This document shows, one piece after another, positions 45,197 through 53,297 of a stretch of DNA of 64,000 nucleotides; the stretch's first letter is position 1, and each line of letters opens with the position of its first letter. The translations under genes and the position numbers were made by a program. The notes under the pieces were generated by a model, which saw only the letters and a program-made list of their open reading frames with translations, was not told the DNA's origin and did not search any database. Source of the stretch: Paraburkholderia sp. BL21I4N1 (GTDB lineage Bacteria > Pseudomonadota > Gammaproteobacteria > Burkholderiales > Burkholderiaceae); assembly GCF_002973525.1 (NCBI RefSeq), contig NZ_PVEN01000002.1, forward strand, positions 310,001 to 374,000, given 5' to 3'.

Positions 45197-45841
45197 TTAT
45201 TGCGCCTGTTGCGGCTTGTTCGACAGCGCCAGTCGCAGCAGATCGGCGACCGTGTTGACGTTGAGCTTTTCCATGATGTTCGCGCGATGTGCTTCGACCG
45301 TCTTGATGCTGATGCCGAGGTCGTCGGCGATCTGCTTGTTCAGACGGCCGGCGATGATGCGCTCCAGCACCTGGTGCTCACGCGCGGTCAGCTTGCCCAG
45401 ACGCTCGGCGGCGGCCCGCTGTTGCTGGACGCTGGTGCTTTCGCTGCGCGCCTTGTCGAGCATGCGCTCGACCAGCTTGCGCAACTCGGCTTCGTCGAAC
45501 GGTTTTTCGATGAAGTCCATCGCGCCTTTTTTCATCGTCGACACCGCCATCGGCACGTCGCCATGGCCCGTCACGAAGATGATCGGCAGCACGGAGTTGT
45601 CGGCGATCAGACGTTCCTGCAACTCGAGTCCGCTCATGCCGGACATCCGCACATCGAGAATCAGACAGGCGATCTGGCCCGGATGCGTATGCGGCTGCCA
45701 CGCGTCGATGAACTGCTCGGCGCTGGAGAAGCATTGCACGCGGTAGCCGTTCGCCTCCAGCAGCCAGCGCAGCGAATCTCGTACGGCCTCGTCGTCGTCG
45801 ACGACAAAGACGGTTTCCTGTGTGGTGACTGGGCTGTTCAT
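45197..45841 (-). CDS. FixJ-family response regulator
   Basis: A 214-residue regulator: receiver domain with acidic pocket 'VDDDEAVRD' and phospho-acceptor Asp63 ('CLILDVRMSGMSG'), 'VTGHGDVPMAVSTMKKGAMDFIEKPF', and a LuxR-type DNA-binding domain 'LTAREHQVLERIIAGRLNKQIADDLGISIKTVEAHRANIMEKL'. Its ATG overlaps the kinase stop by four bases, so the two are translationally coupled. FixJ-type regulators drive sigma-70 genes in response to redox or metabolic signals. The divergent pyruvate dehydrogenase genes are a possible target. Confidence 0.93.
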   Translation of the reverse strand: MNSPVTTQETVFVVDDDEAVRDSLRWLLEANGYRVQCFSSAEQFIDAWQPHTHPGQIACLILDVRMSGMSGLELQERLIADNSVLPIIFVTGHGDVPMAVSTMKKGAMDFIEKPFDEAELRKLVERMLDKARSESTSVQQQRAAAERLGKLTAREHQVLERIIAGRLNKQIADDLGISIKTVEAHRANIMEKLNVNTVADLLRLALSNKPQQAQ

Positions 45842-48354
45842 AGCTCTCCCGTAACGGTTTGTGGTGTCGGCGCCTCTGACCCGCCGTTGCTCGGGCCGTC
45901 AGGCTCTCCAATAGGCAGACTGCAATGGAACGTGGCGCCTGTGATGTGGCCGTCGGATTCGACGTTGTTGACCACCCACAGACGGCCGCGGTGCGATTCG
46001 ATAATCGAACGGCAAATGTTCAGCCCCATGCCCATACCATCGGACTTGGTGCTGTAAAACGGTTCGAACAGACGCTCGGCGGTGGCCTCGTCCACCCCCG
46101 GACCCTGATCGACGACGCTGATGCAAACAAACCCGCTCTCCAGCCGCACGACCACGCGGATCACGGGGTCGACGGCGTTCGGCCGCGCTTCGGCCATTGC
46201 TTCGGCGCCGTTCTTCAGCAGGTTGACCAGCACCTGCTCGATCAGCACCGGGTCGACGTAGATCACCGGCAGACGCGAGCGCAGATCGGTGACGATCCGG
46301 ATGCGCCGCTTGCGTACTTCGATTTCCGCCAGTCCCACCGCGTCGGCGACGATATCGGCGACGCGTGTGGCCTGGCGCTTCGGCTCGCTGCGCTTCACGA
46401 ACTCGCGAATCCGCTTGATGATCATGCCCGCCCGCACCGCCTGCTGGGCGGTCTTTTCGAGTACCGGCAGCAGGTTGTCGGGAGTGGTGCGACCGGATTT
46501 AACCAGCGCCACGGTGCCGGAGCAATAGTTATTGATGGCGGCGAGCGGCTGATTCAGTTCGTGCGCGAGCGACGAGGCCATTTCGCCCATCGTCATCAGG
46601 CGGCTGGTGAACTGCAGTTTTTCGTCCTGCTGGCGCGACAGTTCCTGCGCCTGCTTGCGGGTGGTGATGTCGGTCGCGATCTGCATCTGCGCGAGGTGGC
46701 CGTCCACCCACTGAATGTACTGGCGGCGCACTTCGAACCACTTCTGGATACTTTGCACGTAGATTTCCTGTGCATCGGCGGTGCTTTCGGTCAGCGCCGC
46801 GGCGGGCAGTCCCGCGTAGGTATCCACCATATCGATCGAGTCGGACGAGGCCTGTGCGCTATCGAACCCGCCGCCCGCCAATTCCAGATGGCCGTCCGGC
46901 CGAATCCCGAACAGATGGCGGTAGTAGCGGTTGGCGAACAGCAGCTCGGCTTCGTCGGCGGCGAGCACGGAGACGGCCGCGTCGAGGCTTTCGAGCACCG
47001 TGGTGAAGCGCTCGTGCGCGGCGGCGAGTTCTTCGCGCGCGCGTTTCGGTTCGGTGATGTCGGTCATGGACGACATCCAGCCGGTTTGGCGGCCCGAACT
47101 GTCGATCAGCGGCGATACATAGAGACGGGCGTGGAACGTCGAGCCGTCTTTGCGGCGCACCCGCAATTCGAAGCCCGACGACGGCGCCTTGCCGCGCAGT
47201 GTCATATCGAGCTGGCGTTGCATCTCCGGGTACGAATCGCGCGGCCAGTAAGCGAACGGCGCGTTCTTGCCGACCAGGTCGCTTTCGTCCCAGCCGGTCA
47301 TGCGGCAGAACGCCGGATTCACGTGTGTGATGCGGCCGTGCATGTCGAGCACACGCATGCCGATCAGGACGGAGTTTTCCATCGCACGGCGGAAGAACGC
47401 TTCGGCGTACAGCGCCTGCTGCGCTTCGAAACGTTGCCGCGTGTGCTTCCACAAACTCCACAGACTCCACAGCACGAAGCACGACAGACCGGCCACCAGC
47501 CAGACGAGCGTGTTGTTGGTGAAGTTGGTCATCTGCGGGAACGCGTAGACGCGTACCGAGACGCCTTGGCCCGGCGGGTCGAGCGGCAGATCGTAGAACA
47601 TGTCGCGCGGCAAGCGCGGGCGGGTCGACGTGGTGGTCAACTCGCGGTTGTTCACGTCGATGATGGAGATTTTGTATTTAGCCGACAACTCGGGCGGAAT
47701 GTCGTGCTTCAGGATGCCTTCCACCGAGAACACGGCGGCAATCGTGCCGAGAAAATCGCGGTCGCGAAACACCGGCGTTTGCAGCGTGATGTAGCCGTTG
47801 CCGACGTCGTCGTAGATCAGCGGGGAGTAGACCTGGCGGCGCGTGTTGCGCGCCTCGGTGAAGGCGGCTTTGACCGCCTCGTCCATTTGCGCGTCGTTCG
47901 GTTTGGCGAGACGCTGGCCGAACACGGGCAGCGCGGTATTGGGCCAGCGCGGCTGCTGCTGGCTCGTATACCAGTTCATGTAGAGGATCTCGGGATGCCC
48001 CTGCATGATGTCCGTGGTGGACACCTGGAACGAATGCGGATCGGCGTGGCCGGCGACCAGGTCGCGGGCGAGCGCCTGAATCTGTTCCTGCGCGCCCGTC
48101 ATGGACAGGCGGATCTGCTGCTGCGCCCACGCGACATTACGGTAAAGCGTGTCTTCCTGCTGTTGCTGTTCGCGCCGATTCAGGCTCCACAAAATCAGAC
48201 TCATGACGACCAGAAACACGAGGATCGACAGGAGCGGCGTCAGCAAATAGGAATTCGACCACCATGGTCCATGGTGCCAGCGGGAGGACGGCGTCGAATC
48301 CGCCGGCGAACCGGCGGTGCGCGCCGAGCGAGCGAAAAGCCGTTCGGTCAACAT
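45838..48354 (-). CDS. FixL-like membrane PAS histidine kinase
   Basis: About 838 residues. It has one membrane helix near 35-55, a periplasmic sensing domain (about 60-260) and a second helix near 275-295. Two PAS domains with a PAC block follow ('RRKDGSTFHARLYVSPLIDSSG'), then the H-box 'MASSLAHELNQPLAAINNY' and an ATPase domain 'DQGPGVDEATAERLFEPFYSTKSDGMGMGLNI'. The double-helix periplasmic loop resembles dCACHE-type sensors of small organic acids or amines. Start codons at 48363 and 48396 are in frame; I choose 48354 because it gives 'MLTERLF'. It is divergent from aceE. Confidence 0.9.
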   Translation of the reverse strand: MLTERLFARSARTAGSPADSTPSSRWHHGPWWSNSYLLTPLLSILVFLVVMSLILWSLNRREQQQQEDTLYRNVAWAQQQIRLSMTGAQEQIQALARDLVAGHADPHSFQVSTTDIMQGHPEILYMNWYTSQQQPRWPNTALPVFGQRLAKPNDAQMDEAVKAAFTEARNTRRQVYSPLIYDDVGNGYITLQTPVFRDRDFLGTIAAVFSVEGILKHDIPPELSAKYKISIIDVNNRELTTTSTRPRLPRDMFYDLPLDPPGQGVSVRVYAFPQMTNFTNNTLVWLVAGLSCFVLWSLWSLWKHTRQRFEAQQALYAEAFFRRAMENSVLIGMRVLDMHGRITHVNPAFCRMTGWDESDLVGKNAPFAYWPRDSYPEMQRQLDMTLRGKAPSSGFELRVRRKDGSTFHARLYVSPLIDSSGRQTGWMSSMTDITEPKRAREELAAAHERFTTVLESLDAAVSVLAADEAELLFANRYYRHLFGIRPDGHLELAGGGFDSAQASSDSIDMVDTYAGLPAAALTESTADAQEIYVQSIQKWFEVRRQYIQWVDGHLAQMQIATDITTRKQAQELSRQQDEKLQFTSRLMTMGEMASSLAHELNQPLAAINNYCSGTVALVKSGRTTPDNLLPVLEKTAQQAVRAGMIIKRIREFVKRSEPKRQATRVADIVADAVGLAEIEVRKRRIRIVTDLRSRLPVIYVDPVLIEQVLVNLLKNGAEAMAEARPNAVDPVIRVVVRLESGFVCISVVDQGPGVDEATAERLFEPFYSTKSDGMGMGLNICRSIIESHRGRLWVVNNVESDGHITGATFHCSLPIGEPDGPSNGGSEAPTPQTVTGEL

Positions 48355-48523
48355 GCGTGGCATTGTAGCGCAGCAGGTCACTAGCAAATGGCGCAAAAAA
48401 GCGCTGAAAGTGCCATTAATCGGCGCAAACTAGCCGACGTATCCGTCGAACGGCAGTCAATTCAGGTTGCGCCGCAGCAATTTTCCGCATTATGAGAAGT
48501 GATCTCGCAATTCGAAAATTTTG

Positions 48524-48553
48524 TTGCGCGGACGTCGGGACCCCTTTTACAAT
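48524..48553 (+). promoter_or_regulatory. Candidate sigma-70 promoter of aceE-aceF
   Basis: TTGCGC (48524-48529) and TACAAT (48548-48553) are 18 bases apart; -10 matches five of six. Expected start near 48560 gives a leader of about 70 bases before aceE. Confidence 0.5.
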
Positions 48554-48629
48554 CGGCCGAAGCTGCCGCGGCCGTGCTTCGTCCGCGTCGTCTGTTCAAA
48601 GAGCGTTCCTCTAAATCCAGGAGACGAGC

Positions 48630-51326
48630 ATGTCCGCTGTACCCGACGAAGTCATGAAATATGTCGCCGCCGAAAAAGACGACGATCCCCAGGAAACCGG
48701 CGAATGGCTGGAAGCGCTGGATGGCGTGATTTCTGCTGTGGGCCCCGATCGTGCCCACTACCTGATCGAGAAACAGATCGAATTCGCCCGCGTGCATGGC
48801 GAACATCTGCCGTTCTCGGCTAACACCCCGTACATCAACACGATTCCGGTTGCGCGCCAGGCGAAAATCCCCGGCGACCAGGACATCGAGCACCGTATCC
48901 GTTCGTACACCCGCTGGAATGCCATTGCCATGGTGCTGCGCGCCGGCAAGGACACCAACGTCGGTGGTCACATCGCCTCGTTCGCGTCCGCGGCAACGCT
49001 GTACGACGTCGGCTACAACCATTTCTGGCACGCACCGTCGCCTGAACACGGCGGCGATCTGATTTTCGTGCAGGGCCATTCGTCGCCGGGTGTGTACTCG
49101 CGCGCGTTCCTGCTCGGCCGTCTGACCGAAAACCAGCTCGACAACTTCCGTCAGGAAGTGGGCGGCGAGGGCATCTCGTCGTATCCGCACCCGTGGCTGA
49201 TGCCGGATTTCTGGCAGTTCCCGACCGTGTCGATGGGTCTCGGCCCGATCATGGCGATCTACCAGGCGCGCTTCATGAAGTACATGCACGCGCGCGGTAT
49301 CGCGAAGACCACGGGCCGCAAGGTCTGGGCCTTCCTCGGCGACGGCGAAACGGACGAACCGGAATCGCTCGGCGCGATCGGCATGGCCGGCCGCGAACGT
49401 CTCGACAACCTGGTGTTCGTGATCAACTGTAATCTGCAGCGCCTCGATGGCCCGGTGCGCGGTAACGGCAAGATCATCCAGGAACTCGAAAGCGAATTCC
49501 GTGGCGCCGGCTGGAATGTCATCAAGGTCGTGTGGGGCAGCCGTTGGGACGCGCTGTTCCAACGCGATAAGTCGGGCGCGCTGATGCGCCGCATGATGGA
49601 AGTCGTCGACGGCGAATACCAGACGTACAAGTCGGAGTCTGGCGCGTATGTGCGCGAACACTTCTTCAACACGCCGGAACTGAAGGCGCTGGTCGCCGAA
49701 TGGTCCGACGAGGACATCTGGAACCTGAACCGCGGCGGCCACGATCCGCACAAGATCTACGCTGCGTTCACCGAAGCGTCGAATTCGCAAGGCCAGCCGA
49801 CCGTCATTCTCGCGAAGACGATCAAGGGCTACGGCATGGGCGAAGCTGGCCAGGCGATGAACATCACCCACCAGCAGAAGAAGCTGCATGTCGATCAGCT
49901 GAAGAAATTCCGCGATCAGTTCCGTCTGCCAATCACCGACGAAGACCTCGTCAACGTGCCGTACCTCAAGTTCGAGGAAGGTTCGAAGGAACTCGAATAC
50001 ATGCGCCAGAAGCGCATGGACCTCGGCGGCTATCTGCCGGCGCGCCGTCAGAAGGCCGAGTCGCTGCCGGTGCCGGCACTGACGGCATTCGAGCCGCTGC
50101 TGAAAGGCACGGGCGAAGGCCGCGAGATCTCCACGACGATGGCGTTCGTGCGGATCCTGAACATCCTGCTGAAGGACAAGGCCCTCGGCAAGCGTATCGT
50201 GCCGATCGTGCCGGACGAGTCGCGCACCTTCGGTATGGAAGGGTTGTTCCGTCAGATCGGTATCTGGAATCAGGACGGCCAGAAGTACGTGCCGGAAGAT
50301 TCCGACCAGCTGATGTTCTACCGTGAGTCGGAAACCGGTCAGATTCTGCAGGAAGGCATCAACGAAGCCGGTGGTATGGCGGACTGGATCGCTGCCGCGA
50401 CTTCGTACTCGACGCACGGCGAGACGATGATTCCGTTCTACATCTTCTACTCGATGTTCGGCTTCCAGCGTATCGGCGATCTGTGCTGGGCGGCGGGCGA
50501 CATGCGTTCGCGCGGCTTCTTGCTGGGTGGCACGGCGGGCCGTACGACGCTGAACGGCGAAGGTCTGCAACACGAAGATGGCCACTCGCTGCTGTGGGCC
50601 GCTTCGGTGCCGAACTGCATCAGCTATGACCCGACGTTCGGTTACGAACTCGCCGTCATCGTGCAGGACGGCCTGCGCCGCATGGTCGCGGATCAGGAAG
50701 ACGTGTACTACTACATCACGGTGATGAACGAAAACTACGAGCACCCCGCGATTCCGCAGGGCGAAGCGGTAGCGGCCGACATCGTCAAGGGTATGTACGC
50801 GTTCAGCAAGGCGCAAGCCGATGCGAAGGCGCCGCGCGTCCAGCTGATGGGCGCGGGCACGATCTTCAACGAAGTGATCGCCGCCGCCGAGCTGCTGAAG
50901 AACGACTGGGGCGTCGCCGCCGACCTGTGGAGCGTGCCGAGCTTCACCGAACTCGCGCGCGAAGGCCACGAAGTGCAGCGCTACAACCTGCTGCACCCGA
51001 ATGAAGAAAAGAAGCTCTCGCACGTCGAGAAGCTGCTCAAGGACGCACAAGGCCCGGTCATCGCATCGACCGACTACGTGCGCGCGCTGACCGAGCAGAT
51101 CCGCGCGTTCGTGCCGCAGAAATTCGTCGTGCTGGGCACGGACGGCTACGGCCGTTCGGACACGCGTGAAAAGCTGCGTCACTTCTTCGAAGTCGACCGC
51201 TACTGGGTCACGGTTGCCGCGTTGAATGCACTGGCAGATGAAGGCACGATCGAACGCAAGGTCGTCGCCGAGGCGCTCAAGAAGTACGACCTTGATCCCG
51301 CCAAACCCAACCCGATGACCGTCTAA
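48630..51326 (+). CDS. aceE: Pyruvate dehydrogenase E1 component, homodimeric type
   Basis: An 898-residue thiamine-diphosphate enzyme that decarboxylates pyruvate and acetylates the E2 lipoyl domains. 'FLGDGETDEPESLGAIGMAG' (GDG at 237-239) and the later 'NCNLQRLDGPVRGNG' form the ThDP-Mg site. The 'EGLQHEDGHSLLWAASVPNC' block is typical of AceE. E. coli AceE has 887 residues. AGGAG precedes the ATG. It is first in aceE-aceF-lpdA, separated from aceF by 85 bases that contain a strong hairpin. Confidence 0.97.
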   Translation: MSAVPDEVMKYVAAEKDDDPQETGEWLEALDGVISAVGPDRAHYLIEKQIEFARVHGEHLPFSANTPYINTIPVARQAKIPGDQDIEHRIRSYTRWNAIAMVLRAGKDTNVGGHIASFASAATLYDVGYNHFWHAPSPEHGGDLIFVQGHSSPGVYSRAFLLGRLTENQLDNFRQEVGGEGISSYPHPWLMPDFWQFPTVSMGLGPIMAIYQARFMKYMHARGIAKTTGRKVWAFLGDGETDEPESLGAIGMAGRERLDNLVFVINCNLQRLDGPVRGNGKIIQELESEFRGAGWNVIKVVWGSRWDALFQRDKSGALMRRMMEVVDGEYQTYKSESGAYVREHFFNTPELKALVAEWSDEDIWNLNRGGHDPHKIYAAFTEASNSQGQPTVILAKTIKGYGMGEAGQAMNITHQQKKLHVDQLKKFRDQFRLPITDEDLVNVPYLKFEEGSKELEYMRQKRMDLGGYLPARRQKAESLPVPALTAFEPLLKGTGEGREISTTMAFVRILNILLKDKALGKRIVPIVPDESRTFGMEGLFRQIGIWNQDGQKYVPEDSDQLMFYRESETGQILQEGINEAGGMADWIAAATSYSTHGETMIPFYIFYSMFGFQRIGDLCWAAGDMRSRGFLLGGTAGRTTLNGEGLQHEDGHSLLWAASVPNCISYDPTFGYELAVIVQDGLRRMVADQEDVYYYITVMNENYEHPAIPQGEAVAADIVKGMYAFSKAQADAKAPRVQLMGAGTIFNEVIAAAELLKNDWGVAADLWSVPSFTELAREGHEVQRYNLLHPNEEKKLSHVEKLLKDAQGPVIASTDYVRALTEQIRAFVPQKFVVLGTDGYGRSDTREKLRHFFEVDRYWVTVAALNALADEGTIERKVVAEALKKYDLDPAKPNPMTV

Positions 51327-51357
51327 GGCATCATTCCCCGTGTGCCACGGCGTGCGT

Positions 51358-51383
51358 GCCGGCTCCTGATTCCAGGAGCCGGC
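51358..51383 (+). other. Intercistronic hairpin between aceE and aceF
   Basis: GCCGGCTCCTG (51358-51368) and CAGGAGCCGGC (51373-51383) pair perfectly around ATTC. No T-run follows, so it is more likely an RNA-stabilising or processing element than a terminator. Confidence 0.6.
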
Positions 51384-51411
51384 TGCGTGCGCGGCCCAGG
51401 AGACACTAACA

Positions 51412-53031
51412 ATGAGTCAAGCGATCGAAGTCAAGGTGCCGGACATCGGCGATTACAAGGACATTCCTGTGATCGAGGTGCTGGTGAAGGCGGGTGATAC
51501 CGTCGAGAAAGAGCAATCGCTCGTTACGCTGGAGTCCGACAAGGCGACCATGGACGTGCCGAGCTCGGCCGCCGGCGTCGTCAAGGAAGTGAAGGTCAAG
51601 GTCGGCGACAACGTGTCGGAAGGCGTGCTGATCGTCGTGCTGGAAGCGGCTGAAGGCGGGACGGCTGCTCCGGCTCCCGCGCCTGCCGCAGCGCCGGCTC
51701 CCGCACCGGCTGCGAGTGGTGGTGGTGGTCTGCAGGACGTGAAGGTGCCGGATATCGGCGACTACAAAGACATTCCCGTGATCGAAGTCTCGGTGAAGGT
51801 CGGCGATCGCGTCGAGAAAGAGCAGTCGCTGGTCACGCTCGAATCCGACAAGGCGACCATGGACGTGCCGAGCTCGGTCGCCGGCGTCGTCAAGGAAGTG
51901 AAGGTCAAGGTCGGTGACAACGTGTCGGAAGGCTCGGTGATCGTCGTGGTCGAAGCCGAGGGCGGCGCTGCTGCCCCGGCGGCGCCCGCGCCGAAGCAGG
52001 CGGTCGAGAAGCCGTCCGACGCGCCGGCCACGCCGTCGCCCGCACCGGCGCAACCGTCGGCGCTGGCTCAGGCCCCCGTGATTCAGGCTGGCGAAGGTTC
52101 GCGTCACGCGAGCCATGCGTCGCCGTCCGTGCGCAAGTTCTCGCGCGAACTCGGTGTGGACGTTGCACAGGTGCAAGGTACGGGGCCGAAGGGTCGCATT
52201 ACGCAAGCCGACGTCACCGCGTTCATCAAGGGTGTGATGACCGGTCAGCGCGCTGCGCCGGCAGGTGCGGCCGCACCGGCTGCCGCAGGTGGCGGCGAGC
52301 TGAATCTGCTGCCGTGGCCGAAGGTCGACTTCACGAAGTTCGGTCCGGTCGATCCGAAGCCGCTGTCGCGTATCAAGAAGATCTCGGGCGCGAATTTGCA
52401 TCGCAACTGGGTCATGATTCCGCACGTCACGAATAACGACGAAGCGGATATCACCGAGCTCGAAGCGCTGCGCGTGCAGTTGAACAAGGAAAACGAAAAG
52501 TCGGGCGTCAAGATCACGATGCTGGCTTTTGTTATCAAGGCGGTCGTGTCCGCGTTGAAGCAGTTCCCGACGTTCAATGCCAGCCTCGATGGCGATAACC
52601 TGGTGTTCAAGCAGTACTTCCATATCGGGTTTGCTGCGGATACGCCGAATGGGTTGGTCGTTCCAGTTATTCGCGATGCGGACAAGAAGGGTCTGGTCGA
52701 GATCGCGAAGGAAATGACCGAACTGTCCAAGGCCGCTCGCGACGGCAAGTTGAAGCCGGATCAGATGCAAGGCGGGTGCTTCTCCATCTCGTCGCTGGGC
52801 GGGATCGGTGGCACTAACTTCACGCCGATTATCAATGCGCCTGAAGTCGCCATTCTCGGGTTGTCGCGTGGCGCGATGAAGCCGGTTTGGGATGGGAAGC
52901 AGTTTGTTCCGCGTCTGGTCTTGCCGCTTTCTTTGTCGTATGACCATCGGGTGATCGATGGGGCTGCCGCGGCTCGGTTTAACGCGTATCTGGGTGCGAT
53001 TCTTGCCGATTTCCGGCGTGTGATTCTTTGA
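51412..53031 (+). CDS. aceF: Dihydrolipoamide acetyltransferase (E2) with two lipoyl domains
   Basis: A 539-residue E2. Two nearly identical lipoyl domains (about 1-78 and 107-184) carry lipoylated Lys44 and Lys147 in 'ESDKATMDVP'. Ala/Pro linkers follow. The E3-binding domain is about 230-272 ('RHASHASPSVRKFSRELGVD'). The catalytic acetyltransferase core carries 'YDHRVIDG' (His512). It forms the core of the pyruvate dehydrogenase complex, moving acetyl groups to CoA. The ATG at 51412 has AGGAG upstream. The E. coli enzyme has three lipoyl domains; here E2 has two and the linked E3 gene one more. Confidence 0.96.
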   Translation: MSQAIEVKVPDIGDYKDIPVIEVLVKAGDTVEKEQSLVTLESDKATMDVPSSAAGVVKEVKVKVGDNVSEGVLIVVLEAAEGGTAAPAPAPAAAPAPAPAASGGGGLQDVKVPDIGDYKDIPVIEVSVKVGDRVEKEQSLVTLESDKATMDVPSSVAGVVKEVKVKVGDNVSEGSVIVVVEAEGGAAAPAAPAPKQAVEKPSDAPATPSPAPAQPSALAQAPVIQAGEGSRHASHASPSVRKFSRELGVDVAQVQGTGPKGRITQADVTAFIKGVMTGQRAAPAGAAAPAAAGGGELNLLPWPKVDFTKFGPVDPKPLSRIKKISGANLHRNWVMIPHVTNNDEADITELEALRVQLNKENEKSGVKITMLAFVIKAVVSALKQFPTFNASLDGDNLVFKQYFHIGFAADTPNGLVVPVIRDADKKGLVEIAKEMTELSKAARDGKLKPDQMQGGCFSISSLGGIGGTNFTPIINAPEVAILGLSRGAMKPVWDGKQFVPRLVLPLSLSYDHRVIDGAAAARFNAYLGAILADFRRVIL

Positions 53032-53143
53032 TTGGGTGATGTTTGTGCGGGGGTGCGGGTTGTTTGTCTGTCTGTTATCCGCGTCTCTCTGTAGAACCTG
53101 ATTTCACGGTGGTCTATTAGCGTCGCCCCTGTGCGGGGCGGCA

Positions 53144-53176
53144 CCTACTTTTCTTTGTCTTCCAAAGAAAAGTAGG
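53144..53176. repeat. Burkholderia-type intergenic inverted repeat
   Basis: CCTACTTTTCTTTG (53144-53157) and its perfect complement (53163-53176) enclose a TCTTC loop, then continues 'CAAAAGAAAGGCGCG'. I recall this repeat being common between genes in Burkholderiales. It splits aceF from lpdA. A nearby smaller GC hairpin is at 53135-53141. Confidence 0.7.
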
Positions 53177-53297
53177 CAAAAGAAAGGCGCGTCCTTCGGC
53201 GGACTGCAAAGGATGATTCTGTCCTTCTTTCTGCCAGCTTTTAGGCTGTTTTGTGGCTTGTTCTTTCCATCACCGATCAATAAGAGAAGGGGACACT

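Noticed and set aside
45925..48384. 819-codon frame antisense to the FixL-like kinase
   Set aside because: Arg/His/Val-rich product without family features; it mirrors the GC-rich codons of the real gene.
48462..51182. 906-codon frame antisense to aceE
   Set aside because: Exact shadow of aceE codon bias, no domain or ribosome-binding site.
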